Shown piece after piece: positions 1 to 13,468 of a DNA stretch of 64,000 nt. Both the position numbers and the translations under genes were made by a program. The DNA comes from Hypomyces perniciosus (Eukaryota; Ascomycota; Sordariomycetes; Hypocreales; Hypocreaceae), in the NCBI GenBank assembly GCA_008477525.1, contig SPDT01000005.1:2232001-2296000 (forward strand), given 5' to 3'. The notes below the pieces were generated by a model. It did not search any database. It saw only the letters and a list, made by a program, of their open reading frames with translations, and was not told where the DNA came from. How positions within the stretch are numbered: position 1 is the stretch's first letter; each line of letters begins with the position of its first letter.

Positions 1-402
1 CTCAGGCCGAGACTGATAGGATCCAAATACTGGTCCTGAACTTGAAGGAGCACCACTGATGGCATTGGCCGTGTGGGCTCCTCAAGCAGTCATGGCATTG
101 AGAGAGATACCCCGTATATCGAACAGCATTGTCCTGATTCTTAACAGCTTACAGCTCGCTTTGCTTTCCTATCGTGTTATTGGTGGCCTTGCCCAAGCAA
201 TGGCATCCATCCATTTGTCGCAGAGGCCTTGCCAGCCTTGGCAGTGCAACGCTGCCCAACGCTCTACTTACTCCATATTCTGTTCATCAGCTTTTTACTT
301 CCGCTTCTTGTGTGAACCAGAAACTCCTGCGGATCCAGAGAGGGCCTTTGACCGATAGATTTCCGCCCCCGAGAAAGAGACGCCAACTACCCGCACAGCG
401 TC
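1..402. other. Upstream region of the NLR-like gene
   Basis: I see no convincing gene here. The two short open frames present have no recognisable domain and overlap each other in different frames. The stretch ends in the leader of the NLR-like gene starting at 403 and may include its promoter. Confidence 0.4.
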
Positions 403-3400
403 ATGGCCCAGCAGTCAGCTGCCAGGCTAAAACTTGCCCATAACGACTACAATGTCGGGTGGGTGTGCGCTCTACCAAAAGAGCAGACCGCGGCAGTGGC
501 TATGCTTGATGAAAGGCATGTCGGTCTCCCAAAACCCCCGAATGACTACAATACGTACAGCTTGGGGTCCATCGGCATGCACAACATCGTGATAGCCTGC
601 CTTCCCAAGGGCAGAATTGGAACCAATTCAGCAGCAACCGTGGCGACTAGCATGGCAAATACATTTCCAAATATCAAGTTCGGCCTCATGGTTGGCATCG
701 GTGGCGGAATTCCACCAAAGGTCCGACTTGGCGACGTCGTTGTCAGCACACCCGTAGGTCAGTTCCCAGGCGTGGTTCAATGGGACATGGGCAAGGCAAA
801 GAGCGGCAGTAGCTTTGAGAGAACTGGGGCGTTGAACAATCCTCCGACTTTGTTGTTGACAGCTCTGACCGCACTGGAGTCAGAGCATGAATTGACTGGA
901 ACAAAAATACCGGGCTACCTGGACGACTTGAAGACCAAATGGCCCAGGCTGGCTCCAAAATATCTGAAGTCTGACTCGATGGAGGATGTGTTGTTCAAAC
1001 CAGATTCTGGACATGTCATTGAGAGCGCCATGGACCCTGATGAGGGAGACGAAGACGATGGCGACGACGAAAACAATAGCTGCCAGCTCTGCGATAGGAC
1101 TAAAGTCGTTAAGAGAAAGCCAAGAGATATGCGTGTGCTTTACGGACTCATTGCATCAGGCAACCAAGTTATAAAGGACGCTACTTTCCGAGATAAACTC
1201 TACAAGGATCTTGGAGGTCAGGTTCTTTGTGTCGATATGGAAGCGGCAGGGTTGATGAACAACTTCCCCTGTATTGTAATCCGAGGAATCTGCGACTATG
1301 CAGACTCACACAAGAACAAGGATTGGCAGGCGCATGCAGCGGCTGTAGCGGCAGCCTTTGCAAAGGAACTGCTGGGGTACGTCCAGCCAAATGAGGTTGA
1401 TAGAGAGCGTCCCGTGAAGGATGTGCTGGGCCAAGGTCAGTTGAACATTGAGTCTCTTTGTTCAACCTTCAGTTTCTAAAAATAAACTCTAGTTCTGGAA
1501 AGCGTCGAAGAAGTGCGGCACAAATTGGACGACAAGGCCGACCTTGAGGTACTTGACTGGCTTACAACAATAGACTATGGGCCTCATCAAAGCGATTACT
1601 TTAACAGACGAGAACCAGGGACTGGCCAATGGCTATTGGATTCTGATAAATACAAGACTTGGTGTGAACAACCCAGCGAAACACTCTTCTGCCCAGGTAT
1701 TCCAGGAGCTGGAAAGACTATCCTAACATCGATTGTTATTGACGACCTCTGTACAAGATTCCATCACCAGCCTTCCGTTGGAATTGCGTATATATACTTC
1801 AACTACAAACGCAAGGATGAGCAAAGATATGACGACATACTGGCGAGTCTGCTGAAACAATTTTCTCAGAGCCAAGCAACAATACCGGAAGCTATAAAGG
1901 ACCTTTATGACAGGCACAAAACGCATCGAACGCGGCCATCATCTGGGGAAATAGTGACGGCTCTACAATCGGTAATGGGGTTATACTCCCGGGCCCTCAT
2001 CATCCTTGACGCTCTTGATGAGTGTCATCTCTCTACAGCTGGCAAGGTTCTATCCTATCTCTCTGGCCTCCAAACCAAATCTGCAACTAGCAGTATCTTC
2101 GCAACCTCAAGGTTTGTGTCTGAGATCACTGAGCATTTCAATCGATCCCCATCACTGGAAATTCGCGCAGATCTGAGTGATGTTAGGAGATACTTGGAGG
2201 GTCGTATATTGAAGCTGCCATCAATTGTCCGAGACAGGCGGGACCTGCAAGAAGAGATTGTCAGCAAGATCTCGAATGCTGTTGATGGAATGTATGTTTC
2301 TAATTAAGAAGAGGAAACGTGAGTCAGGCTTTCTAACAATTCTTCTAGGTTTCTTTTGGCGCAGATCTACCTTGACTCACTCGATGACAAACTCACAATC
2401 ACTGCTATCCGGACCGCTTTAGGAAGACTCCAGAAGCAACACAACACATCCGACAAAGCTCAGGTGCTCACCGATGCCTATGACCAAACAATGTACAGAA
2501 TCAACGCGCAAAGACCAGGATTCAAAGACCTTGCAATGAGGGTCCTCTCATGGCTTACATATGCGCAGCGACAGCTTACCGCCTTGGAACTTCAACATGC
2601 TCTGGCAGTCAATGCTAGCAGCGACCGAGAAATCGATGCAGATAACCTGCCAGCAATCAGTGATATAGTATCTGCCTGTGCTGGATTGGTCACAATTGAA
2701 GCAGGCGATATCGTCCGGTTCGTTCACTATACCACACAAGAATACTTCAGTGAAACACGGGACCGCTGGTTTCCAGATGCAGAAAAGGATGTTACCGATA
2801 TTTGCACTGCTTATCTCTCGTTCGATGTTTTTGAAGGAGGCTACTGTACGACCGACATCGAGTTTGAGGAACGTTTGAAGTCGTATCCCCTGTACAATTA
2901 CGCTGCCTGTAACTGGGGATATCATGCCTTCAATACGTCGGCTTCCAACCAGATAGCCATTGGTTTTCTGAAAGATGAAAACAAGGTTGGAGCCTCCAAC
3001 CAAGCAAACCTCGTCAGCAAGGGGTGGAATTTGGGGGAAAGTCAAAAGTTTGGTGAAGTAATGACAGGCCTGCACCTGACGGCACTCTATGGGCTTACAG
3101 ACGCTACGCATGTCCTTCTAAGCGAGTATCAGTCAGATCTGAAGAATGAGCTTCTTCGAATTCCGCTATTTTTGGCCGCTGCGAAAGGCCACGAGGCTAT
3201 TGTCAGGATGTTGCTAGAGAAGGGTGGCGATATAGAGCATCGCCAGAGTTGGTCGCCGCTAATTATTGCTGTTAGGAGAAGCCATAAGGGTATTGTCAGG
3301 CTCTTACTAGAGAAGGGAGCCAACGTCAATGTAGAGGATGACAGCGGTTGGTCACCGCTCTTCACTGCTATTCGGAAACGCAATAAGGCTATTATTAGGC

Positions 3401-3972
3401 TCCTGCTGGAGCGAGGGGGGAAAACCGATGTGAGGGATTACTCTCGTGAGTTTGACAACTACTTTGAGTATGACCGCGATGTTGCGATTGCGCTGGCGTG
3501 GAAAGGTGGCTGGCGGTCGTCGTTGCGGCGGTGGTCGCGCTTTGCTCCTTCTCTACATCTTGGATCTGTTTGTCAGGTCTTACTTGAAACTGAACCCTTG
3601 ACTGCCTTTGACCATTTGAAGAAAACTACGAAGGTCATCGCAACCCAGCTCGAGACTGATTCGATCATCGGCCTTCCTAAAGCATTCAAAAAAGTACAGG
3701 AGCACATGTCTCTTGTACATGAGATTCTTTTGGAAATCTGGGGAAAACTCGTTCTTGAAACCGGGGAGCACCGACTAGAAGCAGTCCCGGCAATTCTCAA
3801 ACCCTGCAACGATAGTGCTCGGGAACTAAAGAGGATCTTTGGCAAGCTTGAGAAAGCCTGCAGAAAAAAAAACTACAAGCGACAACGACAAGAACTGGGA
3901 TACGGCTCGCGTGTCGTATCGCGCTGCCTTGCAGGGCATCAAAGCACACCGCGTCGAGAGCCTCGCGGATGA
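403..3972 (+). CDS. NLR-like STAND protein: PNP_UDP - NACHT - ankyrin, C-terminal SesA-like domain interrupted
   Basis: Exons 403-1435, 1493-2291 and 2349-3972 (introns 1436-1492 and 2292-2348, both GT-AG) give 1,151 aa. Residues about 12-320 form a nucleoside phosphorylase-like domain (GIGGGIP motif). A NACHT NTPase follows, with Walker A GIPGAGKT near residue 414 and Walker B LIILDALDEC near 513. About four ankyrin repeats lie near residues 850-975. Proteins of this build are fungal STAND/NLR receptors, several of which control allorecognition and programmed cell death; a role here is inferred. From genomic 3589 the sequence changes to what looks like the start of a SesA/NACHT_N-type helical domain (GLPKAFKKVQEH and downstream helices), which normally sits at the N-terminus. 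After the A9 run at 3863-3871 the family-like sequence continues in another frame to 4120, while the gene's own frame gives a basic tail and stops at 3972. It is either a pseudogenising slip, an assembly error or a programmed shift. Confidence 0.8.
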
Positions 3973-4120
3973 CATTTTAAGGGGCGTCGAAAAGCTGATG
4001 TGGAGTAATGATTGCTACATATCAGATCCAAGACGCCTAGGAGAAATCCAAGAAGCGATTGAAGACCTGTCAACGACTGAGCCATCCTTGGAAGACTCTG
4101 AATTCGACGATGTGATGTGA
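3839..4120 (+). pseudogene. Out-of-frame remainder of the SesA-like domain
   Basis: This frame overlaps the end of the NLR-like gene. Downstream of the A9 run it encodes acidic, helical sequence including DILRGVEKLM and PSLEDSEFDDVM, which resembles the second half of SesA/NACHT_N domains and follows naturally from the first half read in the upstream frame. It has no start codon of its own in good context: its first ATG lies within the upstream coding region. I therefore read it as the displaced 3' part of the same domain rather than a separate gene. The displaced part begins at about 3872. Confidence 0.6.
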
Positions 4121-4460
4121 GGGGTGATTTATGGGAATTGTTGGAAGAAGAGCATAGTATGTCTTTTGATTGAAAACTCCTAAAGGTCTTAGCATCACGG
4201 TTCACACACATCCTTACGAAATAGTTCTTATCCATCCATCTGGCAAGTGATTCGAGAACAATCTTTGACAACCCAAGGGAATAGGGCAGGTTGTTCAGAC
4301 ATCTGCTGATGATATTGTAGTGCAATGAAGGACGAAACATGTTGAGTCAGAATTCGTAGCCACGGCCGGGTTCAATAACCCCGGAATCAATGTGTCAGCC
4401 CTTGATTAAGAAAAGGAGAATTTTGAGGCTTGACACATGTGATCGTTTCTGAGTCTACGG

Positions 4461-4572
4461 TCCGCCCGATATGCCTCCGACCTGTCCGATGTGTCTCCGG
4501 CTTGTCCGATGTGTCTCCGGCTTGTCCGATGTGTCTCCGGCTTGTCCGATGTCCCTCCGATCCGCCCGATAT
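4461..4572. repeat. 20-bp minisatellite, five copies plus a partial copy
   Basis: Tandem 20-bp units are based on CTTGTCCGATGTGTCTCCGG. The three central copies (4481-4540) are nearly identical, and the outer copies (4461-4480, 4541-4560 and the partial one after it) have diverged in a related way. The unit is not a multiple of three and lies upstream of the aminotransferase, so it is not coding. It sits about 40 bp upstream of a TATA-like box. Confidence 0.9.
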
Positions 4573-4610
4573 GGATATTGGAGTGCTGGGAGCGCATTAC
4601 ATCTCACGGA

Positions 4611-4620
4611 CAATATATAA
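4611..4620 (+). promoter_or_regulatory. TATA-like box of the aminotransferase gene
   Basis: The sequence CAATATATAA lies 75 bp before the ATG at 4695, in an otherwise gene-free spacer (4121-4694). The spacing fits a TATA box with a short leader that ends in ACAACA before the ATG. The rest of the spacer holds only the minisatellite and no further feature I can name. Confidence 0.45.
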
Positions 4621-4694
4621 CCACTCGAAATTATAGTGAACAAACAGACAGATTAATACATAGCTTTCCATAAATAAATAAAAATACCACAACA

Positions 4695-6118
4695 ATGTCC
4701 TACGAATCAAAGCTCCAGGCTGCTATTGATAGTGCTACAGAACGGTATGTGGCACGGAACGCCAAGTCCAAGGCTCTCCACGAAGAGGCCGTCAAGTCAT
4801 TTCCAGGCGGCAATACCAGAACTGTCCTCCATGCCAATCCGTTTCCAATTTGCATCAAGTCCGGCAAAGGCTACCAGGTCACGTCTGAAGACGGGCACAT
4901 GTAGGTTGCACTTCGCCTCGCCCCAAAGGGTCTCTGACACATTATAGCTACACTGACTTCACGGGAGAATTCACAGCTGCACTATATGGTCACTCTAACC
5001 CTGTGATTCTCGATGCTGTGCAAAACGTTCTTCAAAATGTTGGCCTGAACGTCGGAGCGACGACTTCTCAGGAACAGTTATTCGCAAGAGAACTGTGCCA
5101 GCGCTTTGGACTTGAGCGCGTGCGGCTCACCAACTCTGGCACAGAAGCCAACCTCCACGCTCTAGCAGCAGCGAGACTCTTCACCAAGAAAAGAAAGATC
5201 GTGACTTTTGGTGGTGGCTATCACGGTGCTGTGCTTGGGTTTGCTGGTGGTAAGCCAGCTGCCAACAATGTTGACCGTGACGATTGGATTGTTGCCAAGT
5301 ACAATGACCTTGAAGGTGCAACTAAAGCCATTCAAAGTGAAGGTGTTGCAGCCGTGTTGGTGGAAGGGATGCAGGGAAATGGTGGGTGCATTATCGGAAC
5401 TCCGGAATTCTTGCGAGGAATCCAGGGGGTTGCTGTCAAGGTCAGTAGAAAGACACTTACTTTAACTTTCCATGCCAGTATCTGAGCTGACCATGCCATG
5501 ATACAGGCTGGCGTGCTCTTCATCATGGACGAAGTAATGACCTCCAGAATCTCAAGCAACGGCCTCGCAGCAGCTCATGGCCTGAAACCAGACCTCAAGA
5601 CCTTTGGCAAATACCTCGGCGGCGGCCTTGCCTTTGGCGCATTTGGTGGCCGAGCCGATATCATGTCAGTCTTTGACCCAAGGCTTGCCACCTCTGTTAA
5701 GCACTCAGGCACGTTCAACAACAACACACTGGTGACGCACGCAGGATACGCAGGCTTGACCAAGATATACACGCCAGAGGTAGCCCGAGAGTTCACAGAT
5801 GTCGGGACGAGATTCATCTCAAGACTCAACGAGGTAACCGACGGAACCAAACTGTGCTTCACTGGTCTCGGCTCTGTGATGGCGTCCCATTTCACAGAGA
5901 ATGGAGTTCGAGCCATTGCAAGTGCGGAAGACGTGCAGGAGATCCAGACGCTGAAGAACCTATTCTGGTTTGAGATGCTGGAGCAAGGCTTCTGGGTCAC
6001 TCAACGCGGCTTCATTGCGTTGATTCTGGAGACGCCTCAGTCTGAGCTGGATAGGTTTGTGGACGCAGTGAAGGAGTTCATTTCCAAGCATAGGGATATT
6101 GTGTCAGTTTGGAAATAA
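4695..6118 (+). CDS. Class III PLP aminotransferase, glutamate-1-semialdehyde 2,1-aminomutase-like
   Basis: Exons 4695-4900, 4948-5440 and 5507-6118 give 436 aa, the usual size for this family. The fold-type I PLP enzyme signatures are present: SGTEANLHA in the cofactor phosphate loop, FIMDEV with the Asp (about D241) that binds the pyridine nitrogen, and TFGKYLGGG with the Schiff-base lysine (about K268). The closest family resemblance is to glutamate-1-semialdehyde aminomutases. Fungi make 5-aminolevulinate by the ALA synthase route, so a tetrapyrrole role is unlikely and the true substrate is unknown; an amino-acid or secondary-metabolite transaminase or mutase is possible. No targeting signal is evident. 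The start codon follows a TATA box and an adenine-rich leader. The first intron is only 47 bp. Confidence 0.85.
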
Positions 6119-6403
6119 TTGTTAGTGCTGTATTAGTACGGAGTCGAAGTACTACTAGTACATAGATATACGTACTCCGTATACTTACAGAAGGTTAAGC
6201 CTAGCGCATGTGCCTGTAAGAATGACAAGCTCTGATTGGTTAGCGTGGCGTTCATACTAGCTTTCTTTGCTCAGCCTTCCAACCTCAACCTTATATCGTC
6301 AACTTTTCCTTTTAACAACCTCGCATCTCGTCACCATCACCACCTTTTCTTCTCTCTCTCCATCAACAAACCACCAAACCACATCTACACCTCAAACCCA
6401 ACA

Positions 6404-7120
6404 ATGGACTACCAAAACCGCGCTGGCTCCAAGTTCGGAGGCGGTGGTGTCGCCTCCCACTCCGCCACCAACGCCGACCGCCGCGAACGCCTCCGCAAAC
6501 TCGCCCTCGAAACCATCGACCTCGACAAGGACCCCTACTTCTTTAAGAACCACGTTGGCTCCTTTGAATGCCGTCTCTGCCTCACCGTCCACCAAAACGA
6601 CGGCTCCTACCTCGCTCACACCCAGGGCAAGAAACACCAGACCAATCTCGCCCGTCGCGCCGCCCGCGAGCAGAAGGAAGGCAAGCAGAACATCGACCCG
6701 GCTACCGGTCTACCAGCCAGCGTCGCCGCCAATCTGAACGCCCGCCGCAACATCGTCAAGATCGGCCGCCCCGGCTACAAGATCACCAAGATTCGCGACC
6801 CCGTCACGCGCCAGCAGGGTCTGCTGTTCCAGCTTCAGTACCCAGACGCCACGCCCGACATGGCGCCCAAGTGGCAGGTGATGAACGCGTTTACCCAGCG
6901 CGCTGAGGAGCCGGACAAGAATTTCCAGTACCTGGTTGTCGCGGCCGAGCCGTACGAGAGCGTCGGCTTCAAGATCCCGGCGCGTGAGCTGGACAAGCGC
7001 GAGGACCGCGAGTTTTGCTTCTGGGACCCGGATTCCAAGGAGTTTTGGATCCAGGTCATGTTCATGACCGAGCGTGAGGAGAGATTCAATGCAGCCCCGG
7101 GATTGACAGCCAGGCGATAA
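6404..7120 (+). CDS. sf3a2: Splicing factor 3A subunit 2 (SF3a66 / Prp11 homologue)
   Basis: A single exon encodes 238 aa. SF3A2 is part of the SF3a complex of the U2 snRNP and helps tether U2 to the branch-site region in the nucleus. The N-terminus MDYQNRAGSKFGGGG and the matrin-type C2H2 finger (C56, C59, H72, H78, ending HTQGKKH) are typical, followed by the conserved RNIVKIGRPGYKI and FCFWDPDSKEFW segments. The open frame runs upstream to 6236, but I chose the ATG at 6404 because it matches the family start and sits in a good context after a CA-rich leader. The proline-rich tail of animal orthologues is absent, as in other fungi. The gene is convergent with the COT1 kinase gene. Confidence 0.93.
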   Translation: MDYQNRAGSKFGGGGVASHSATNADRRERLRKLALETIDLDKDPYFFKNHVGSFECRLCLTVHQNDGSYLAHTQGKKHQTNLARRAAREQKEGKQNIDPATGLPASVAANLNARRNIVKIGRPGYKITKIRDPVTRQQGLLFQLQYPDATPDMAPKWQVMNAFTQRAEEPDKNFQYLVVAAEPYESVGFKIPARELDKREDREFCFWDPDSKEFWIQVMFMTEREERFNAAPGLTARR

Positions 7121-7966
7121 GCTACCAACGGAAGACCCGAGTCACCATGGAATTTCGATTCGACACACATCCATGAAAGCGTCGCTCTCCGTATCATATC
7201 CCCGCGGAGGAATAAATTGTTCAGCTATTCCGACTAGCGCTCGAATGTTACGTCACGACTTGGACTTGATGTTATGCAAATAGCCTCCATAGCCACAGCC
7301 CCCAAGCAAATGACTTCTTCGACTACAGGAATAGCTCAGCAAACGAACGCTTACGACCTACGGGTAAGAGGCTGTCCGTTGGTACGACAGCAAATATGCA
7401 TTTGACTGACTTTTTGCAACATTAGCTCTCTGCCAAGTTCGTGCGATTAAATAATACTACCATCAGAATGGAACATTTCGCCGAGGAGAGACTAGGATGG
7501 ATAGGAGGATCTGCACTGTGAGAGATGAATGAGGATCATTCCATCAGTTTTTAGATGAAACAAACATAATGAGAAGGCACTTCAAGACAGTTTTGTGAAA
7601 TTATCCCGTTGTCAATCCTGTCTGTGTGCTCCTAGTCTATCAACAGGAACTTGCTTGAACAGTATCCTCCAGTGCCCCGATTCACACAATTCTTCCCATT
7701 GTCCTTTCTCTCTTCGCCTCTTTCATGCATGTACCTTTTTTAATGTGAACATGGGGGATCCAGCAGCTGTCTGTCATTGAGGAGCTCTAACAAAAAGGTC
7801 CACAAGCTGCAGGGTGATGCGTTCCAATAAATGACGATGGAAGCTCCATTAAATGTTTTGAATTTTATGCAGATTCTCCTCCCTTGATATTCTGGCCAGC
7901 TGACTGAGCATGGCTTTCTTCCTGTTCCTTCTTCCCCTGCCCTCCCCTCGACATTGAGCCTTCCAA
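7121..7966. other. Convergent spacer between SF3A2 and COT1
   Basis: No gene is seen. Both flanking genes end here, so the stretch should hold their 3' untranslated regions and polyadenylation sites. The short open frame at 7595-7780 has no domain or coding character. Confidence 0.5.
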
Positions 7967-10069
<2,103 letters not shown>

Positions 10070-12127
10070 CGTCGACTAGATTCAGGCGGCAAGCCGAGCC
10101 TGATGACTGGCGGTGGTCTGAGGGGTCGTAAGGGGAAAGGGATGCTGATGCTAGTGCAAGATGGAGATTAGCAGATGGCCCAAGATTCGATCCCCACTCC
10201 AGGCGAATGAATGAATGGATCTCGACCTGTACATACATAGTACTACAAGCACAGGTGGCAGTAGTAGTAGTACTACCACTGCTAGTAGGTAGTCTGCTGC
10301 GGGCTGGTCCAGTCGGTAATCAGAGGAGCGGGAGGAATTGCAAGGGTACTGCCGCTGTGTTTTTCTTCGATTGCGGCTCAGTCTCAGTTCCTTTTTTTGC
10401 TGGAGACCTTCACTAACGATGTGTTGTTGTCGGATCCGAGGGGCAACAGAAGCACGCGAGGGCGGTCAGTCTAAAATGGGCGGGGTCTTACCTAGTCTTG
10501 GGGGTGCTGTCGCAGGAGGTGACACTAGGCCGCCTGTGAGAGACAGCGCGCTATCATCAATGGCCAGCGCCAGAATAATGCACGAATAGCGGGCGATTGT
10601 TGCACTGCTGAAGCCCACAACAGATCGATTGGCTGCCATTGGAAGTCTTTAGATACATACGAAGTAGTGGTAGTACTCATACTGCTGCTATTTGTATGTA
10701 CAAAGTATTACTCCCCAAGGGAGAAGATGCAAAAGTCAATCTAGCGGTAGGGATGCGGCATGCGGATAGCGGGAAGCCTATTGCCCGAACAAGGAGCCAA
10801 CCGCAATAGACATGGACACTATTGCACCCAATACCACAAGAGACTCAAAGCTCCCTTGGCTCCTTTTTTCAGTTCAATGCCTTATTCTTTACTACCAAAT
10901 ACTACTTCCATCCCAATGAGTGCTCTGTGGCGTGCTCAATCAAGAGTGCGAGTAGAGTTGTAGTACTACTCCGTACTTCGTACTCATATCCATTCAGGGG
11001 CTGAACCTTTATTAACCACCCCGGCAACCACCCATCAAGTTGCTAATCTCAGGTTCACCTGCAACAAACACGGCATAGGTTGACTCTCTTTTTTGTCGTC
11101 TCCAATCGGATATCGTCGCCTGCGCCCAAGGTCTTATTGCAAAAGGCCGCCGTTTTGGTGGCACAACTGAATAGGGGCTCAAGTTGTCTTGATTCTCAAC
11201 CGTTGGTTGGCTGATTGTCTGTTGTCTCTCAGCGGTTTCGGATCGTCTCGTGATCCGTTCTCGCCTTTTGGCTGATGAAGAAACTGACCGGTTGAAATTG
11301 CGAGCATTTAGTACGAAGTATTAGTAGACGGGAGAAAGGAGAAGAGACAGGCGTCATAATATTAAAGGAGGCTGAAGTGCGAGGTACCGGGCTTACCACA
11401 TGGCAATTGCTGCTCGTACGACTCTCTTCGAAACATTTAGTGCCGCATTTAACCCTCACTGCATGTCCACAACCTAGCTTTAGCTTTCCTGATGCTAGCA
11501 CTACCAACGTCAAGCACAGTCGGGGACAAATACTCCGTATTCTTGCAATGGTCGCGGATAGATGAGCTGGACCCTGGCGGTCGTTACATTGAAGCAAGAC
11601 AACAGGAATATCGTCTGTTTCGCAAATTAATGAAAGGGCACAATAAAATCTCTCATTCCCACATCATACACGTACATACGAAATAGATGGTAATAGCAAC
11701 AAACTCTATGCATATGGAACCTGCAGTTGAATGCACAATCATGCACGACAGCCCACACGCAAAGAGGAACTGACGATAACGGTCTGGACAACGAAGTATT
11801 CCGTAGAACGATTCAACTCACAGCACCTCCTCCAGAACTGAGGCATTGGGATAAATCATATTGATGCTACCAATTGGGTCAAAAGTCGTGACACTTGAAA
11901 ATGCCAATAAGACTGAGGCTCCATGAGACGGGCTCGGCCCGGATATTTCCATTCCGTCCCGACCCTTATCGCTTTAATATCCTTATCGCAACCGATTTTT
12001 TCCACTCAGAGAATGACAACCACCGTCATCGTTATTGCAGGCGACGTCAAAACATAGTAGGCACATATCATTGCCTCCAGTTTTGCAGTATTCTTCTCCC
12101 ATTCTACTCCGAGTCACCAGAAACAAA
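10070..12127. other. Divergent promoter region of COT1 and TIM54
   Basis: This 2-kb spacer separates two divergently transcribed genes and has no convincing gene. It contains TACTCCGTA/TACTTCGTA-type elements at 10961-10984 and 11531-11540 and several short open frames without domain or codon signal. The length fits the long leaders and promoters usual for filamentous fungal kinase genes. Confidence 0.5.
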
Positions 12128-13468
12128 ATGGCCGACTCCAATCCCTCGGCCCAGCCGGCCTCCGGCTCTGCAACAAAACCTCCTCCCCCGCGGAACCCAG
12201 TCTTCAAAATGATGGGCCTCCCCGCCCTACCACGAAAGCTACCCTCCCGCAATTGGATGATCTTCTGGACCATTTCCACCTCCTTCGCTGCGGCAATCAT
12301 CTATGACAAGCGCGAGAAGAAACGCGCCACTGCGAAATGGCGCCGCGCAGTCGCACCGCTCGCCTCAGAACCTCTATCTTCCGCGAGCCAACTCCCCCGG
12401 AAGCTCACTGTCTACCTCGAAGCACCGCCCGGCGATGGCCTACGTGCTGCCCAAGATCACTTCATCGAGTACGTAAAGCCTATCTTGGCTGCATCCGGTT
12501 TCGATTGGGAGTTTGTGCAGGGCAGGCAGCAGGGCGATGTAAGGGCGGCTGTGGCCGAGAAGATTAGGAGGATCAGGAAAGTCCAGGAACGGCCGGACGA
12601 GGAACTCTCCCAGACAGATGACTCGATAGTGGAGAACCTGAGACAGAAATTGAAGTTGCCAGAACATGAGGGTGTCAAGGGCGATATCGTTATTGGGCGA
12701 CACACATGGAAAGAGTACGTTCGAGGCCTACACGAAGGATGGCTTGGTTCCTTAGACCCGCCACCTGCACCAGTCGTCGACATACCAGAGCCAAAACCAG
12801 CAGCTGAAGGTGCCGCCGCTGAAGGAGACAAGACAGAGGGCGAAAAGCCGGAAGAAGAGAAGAAGCCCGAGAAGCCTAGTCGACCACCGCAACCACCTCC
12901 CTATAACTCACCCGACGACTACGCCTCCGCAGCCCTCCCGGTTCATATCCCAGTCGAACTCTCTCCCTCCACACCCCTCGCCTTCCCTCATCGCCTTGGC
13001 TTCCGTCACACGTTTGTGCGTCTAGGGCGATTCCTGAACCGCCGCAAGCTAGCCGACGACATCGGTCGCGAAGTCGCTGCTGTATGTTTCGCCGCTTCTC
13101 GTGATTGGCGCGAGGCCGATGGCCAGTACGAGCAACAACTTGTCCTACAGCACGAAGAGAACGACTGGCCCAGTAGCACATGGAAAGACGAGGACGCCGA
13201 GAAGGCGGATGCTGAGAAAACACCAGCCCAGCCACCCAAGGAGAAGATCTGGGCATCACAATTGGCTGTAGATTCTCGAATAGTGCAGCGCATGCGTCGG
13301 TTTGAGATCCAACCCGAGGACGAAGCCCGCGCTGCGCAAGTCGTGGTTCCGGAGGAGGAAATCGAGGGTTGGATCAAGGGCAGTCTTAGGAGTCTGGTTC
13401 GCTGGGGCGTGAGCTCGTTTCAGAGCAAGCCTCAGGGTCCCAATGTAGGCAATTTGGACGATGAATGA
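12128..13468 (+). CDS. tim54: Mitochondrial inner membrane translocase subunit Tim54
   Basis: A single exon encodes 446 aa. Tim54 is a component of the TIM22 complex, which inserts carrier proteins into the mitochondrial inner membrane; it spans the membrane once with most of the protein in the intermembrane space. The N-terminus has the family segment PRNPVFKMMGLPALPRKLPSRNW, then one transmembrane helix at about residues 43-59 followed by a basic stretch (KREKKR). The body contains the conserved PRKLTVYLEAPPGDGL region, and there is a central E/K/P-rich low-complexity linker near residues 220-260. The open frame extends upstream, but the ATG at 12128, in the context AAACAAAATGG, matches the family start. 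Confidence 0.92.
   Translation: MADSNPSAQPASGSATKPPPPRNPVFKMMGLPALPRKLPSRNWMIFWTISTSFAAAIIYDKREKKRATAKWRRAVAPLASEPLSSASQLPRKLTVYLEAPPGDGLRAAQDHFIEYVKPILAASGFDWEFVQGRQQGDVRAAVAEKIRRIRKVQERPDEELSQTDDSIVENLRQKLKLPEHEGVKGDIVIGRHTWKEYVRGLHEGWLGSLDPPPAPVVDIPEPKPAAEGAAAEGDKTEGEKPEEEKKPEKPSRPPQPPPYNSPDDYASAALPVHIPVELSPSTPLAFPHRLGFRHTFVRLGRFLNRRKLADDIGREVAAVCFAASRDWREADGQYEQQLVLQHEENDWPSSTWKDEDAEKADAEKTPAQPPKEKIWASQLAVDSRIVQRMRRFEIQPEDEARAAQVVVPEEEIEGWIKGSLRSLVRWGVSSFQSKPQGPNVGNLDDE

Noticed and set aside
10170..10205. Possible tRNA B-box (GATTCGATCCCC)
   Set aside because: No matching A-box, acceptor stem or cloverleaf could be formed around it.
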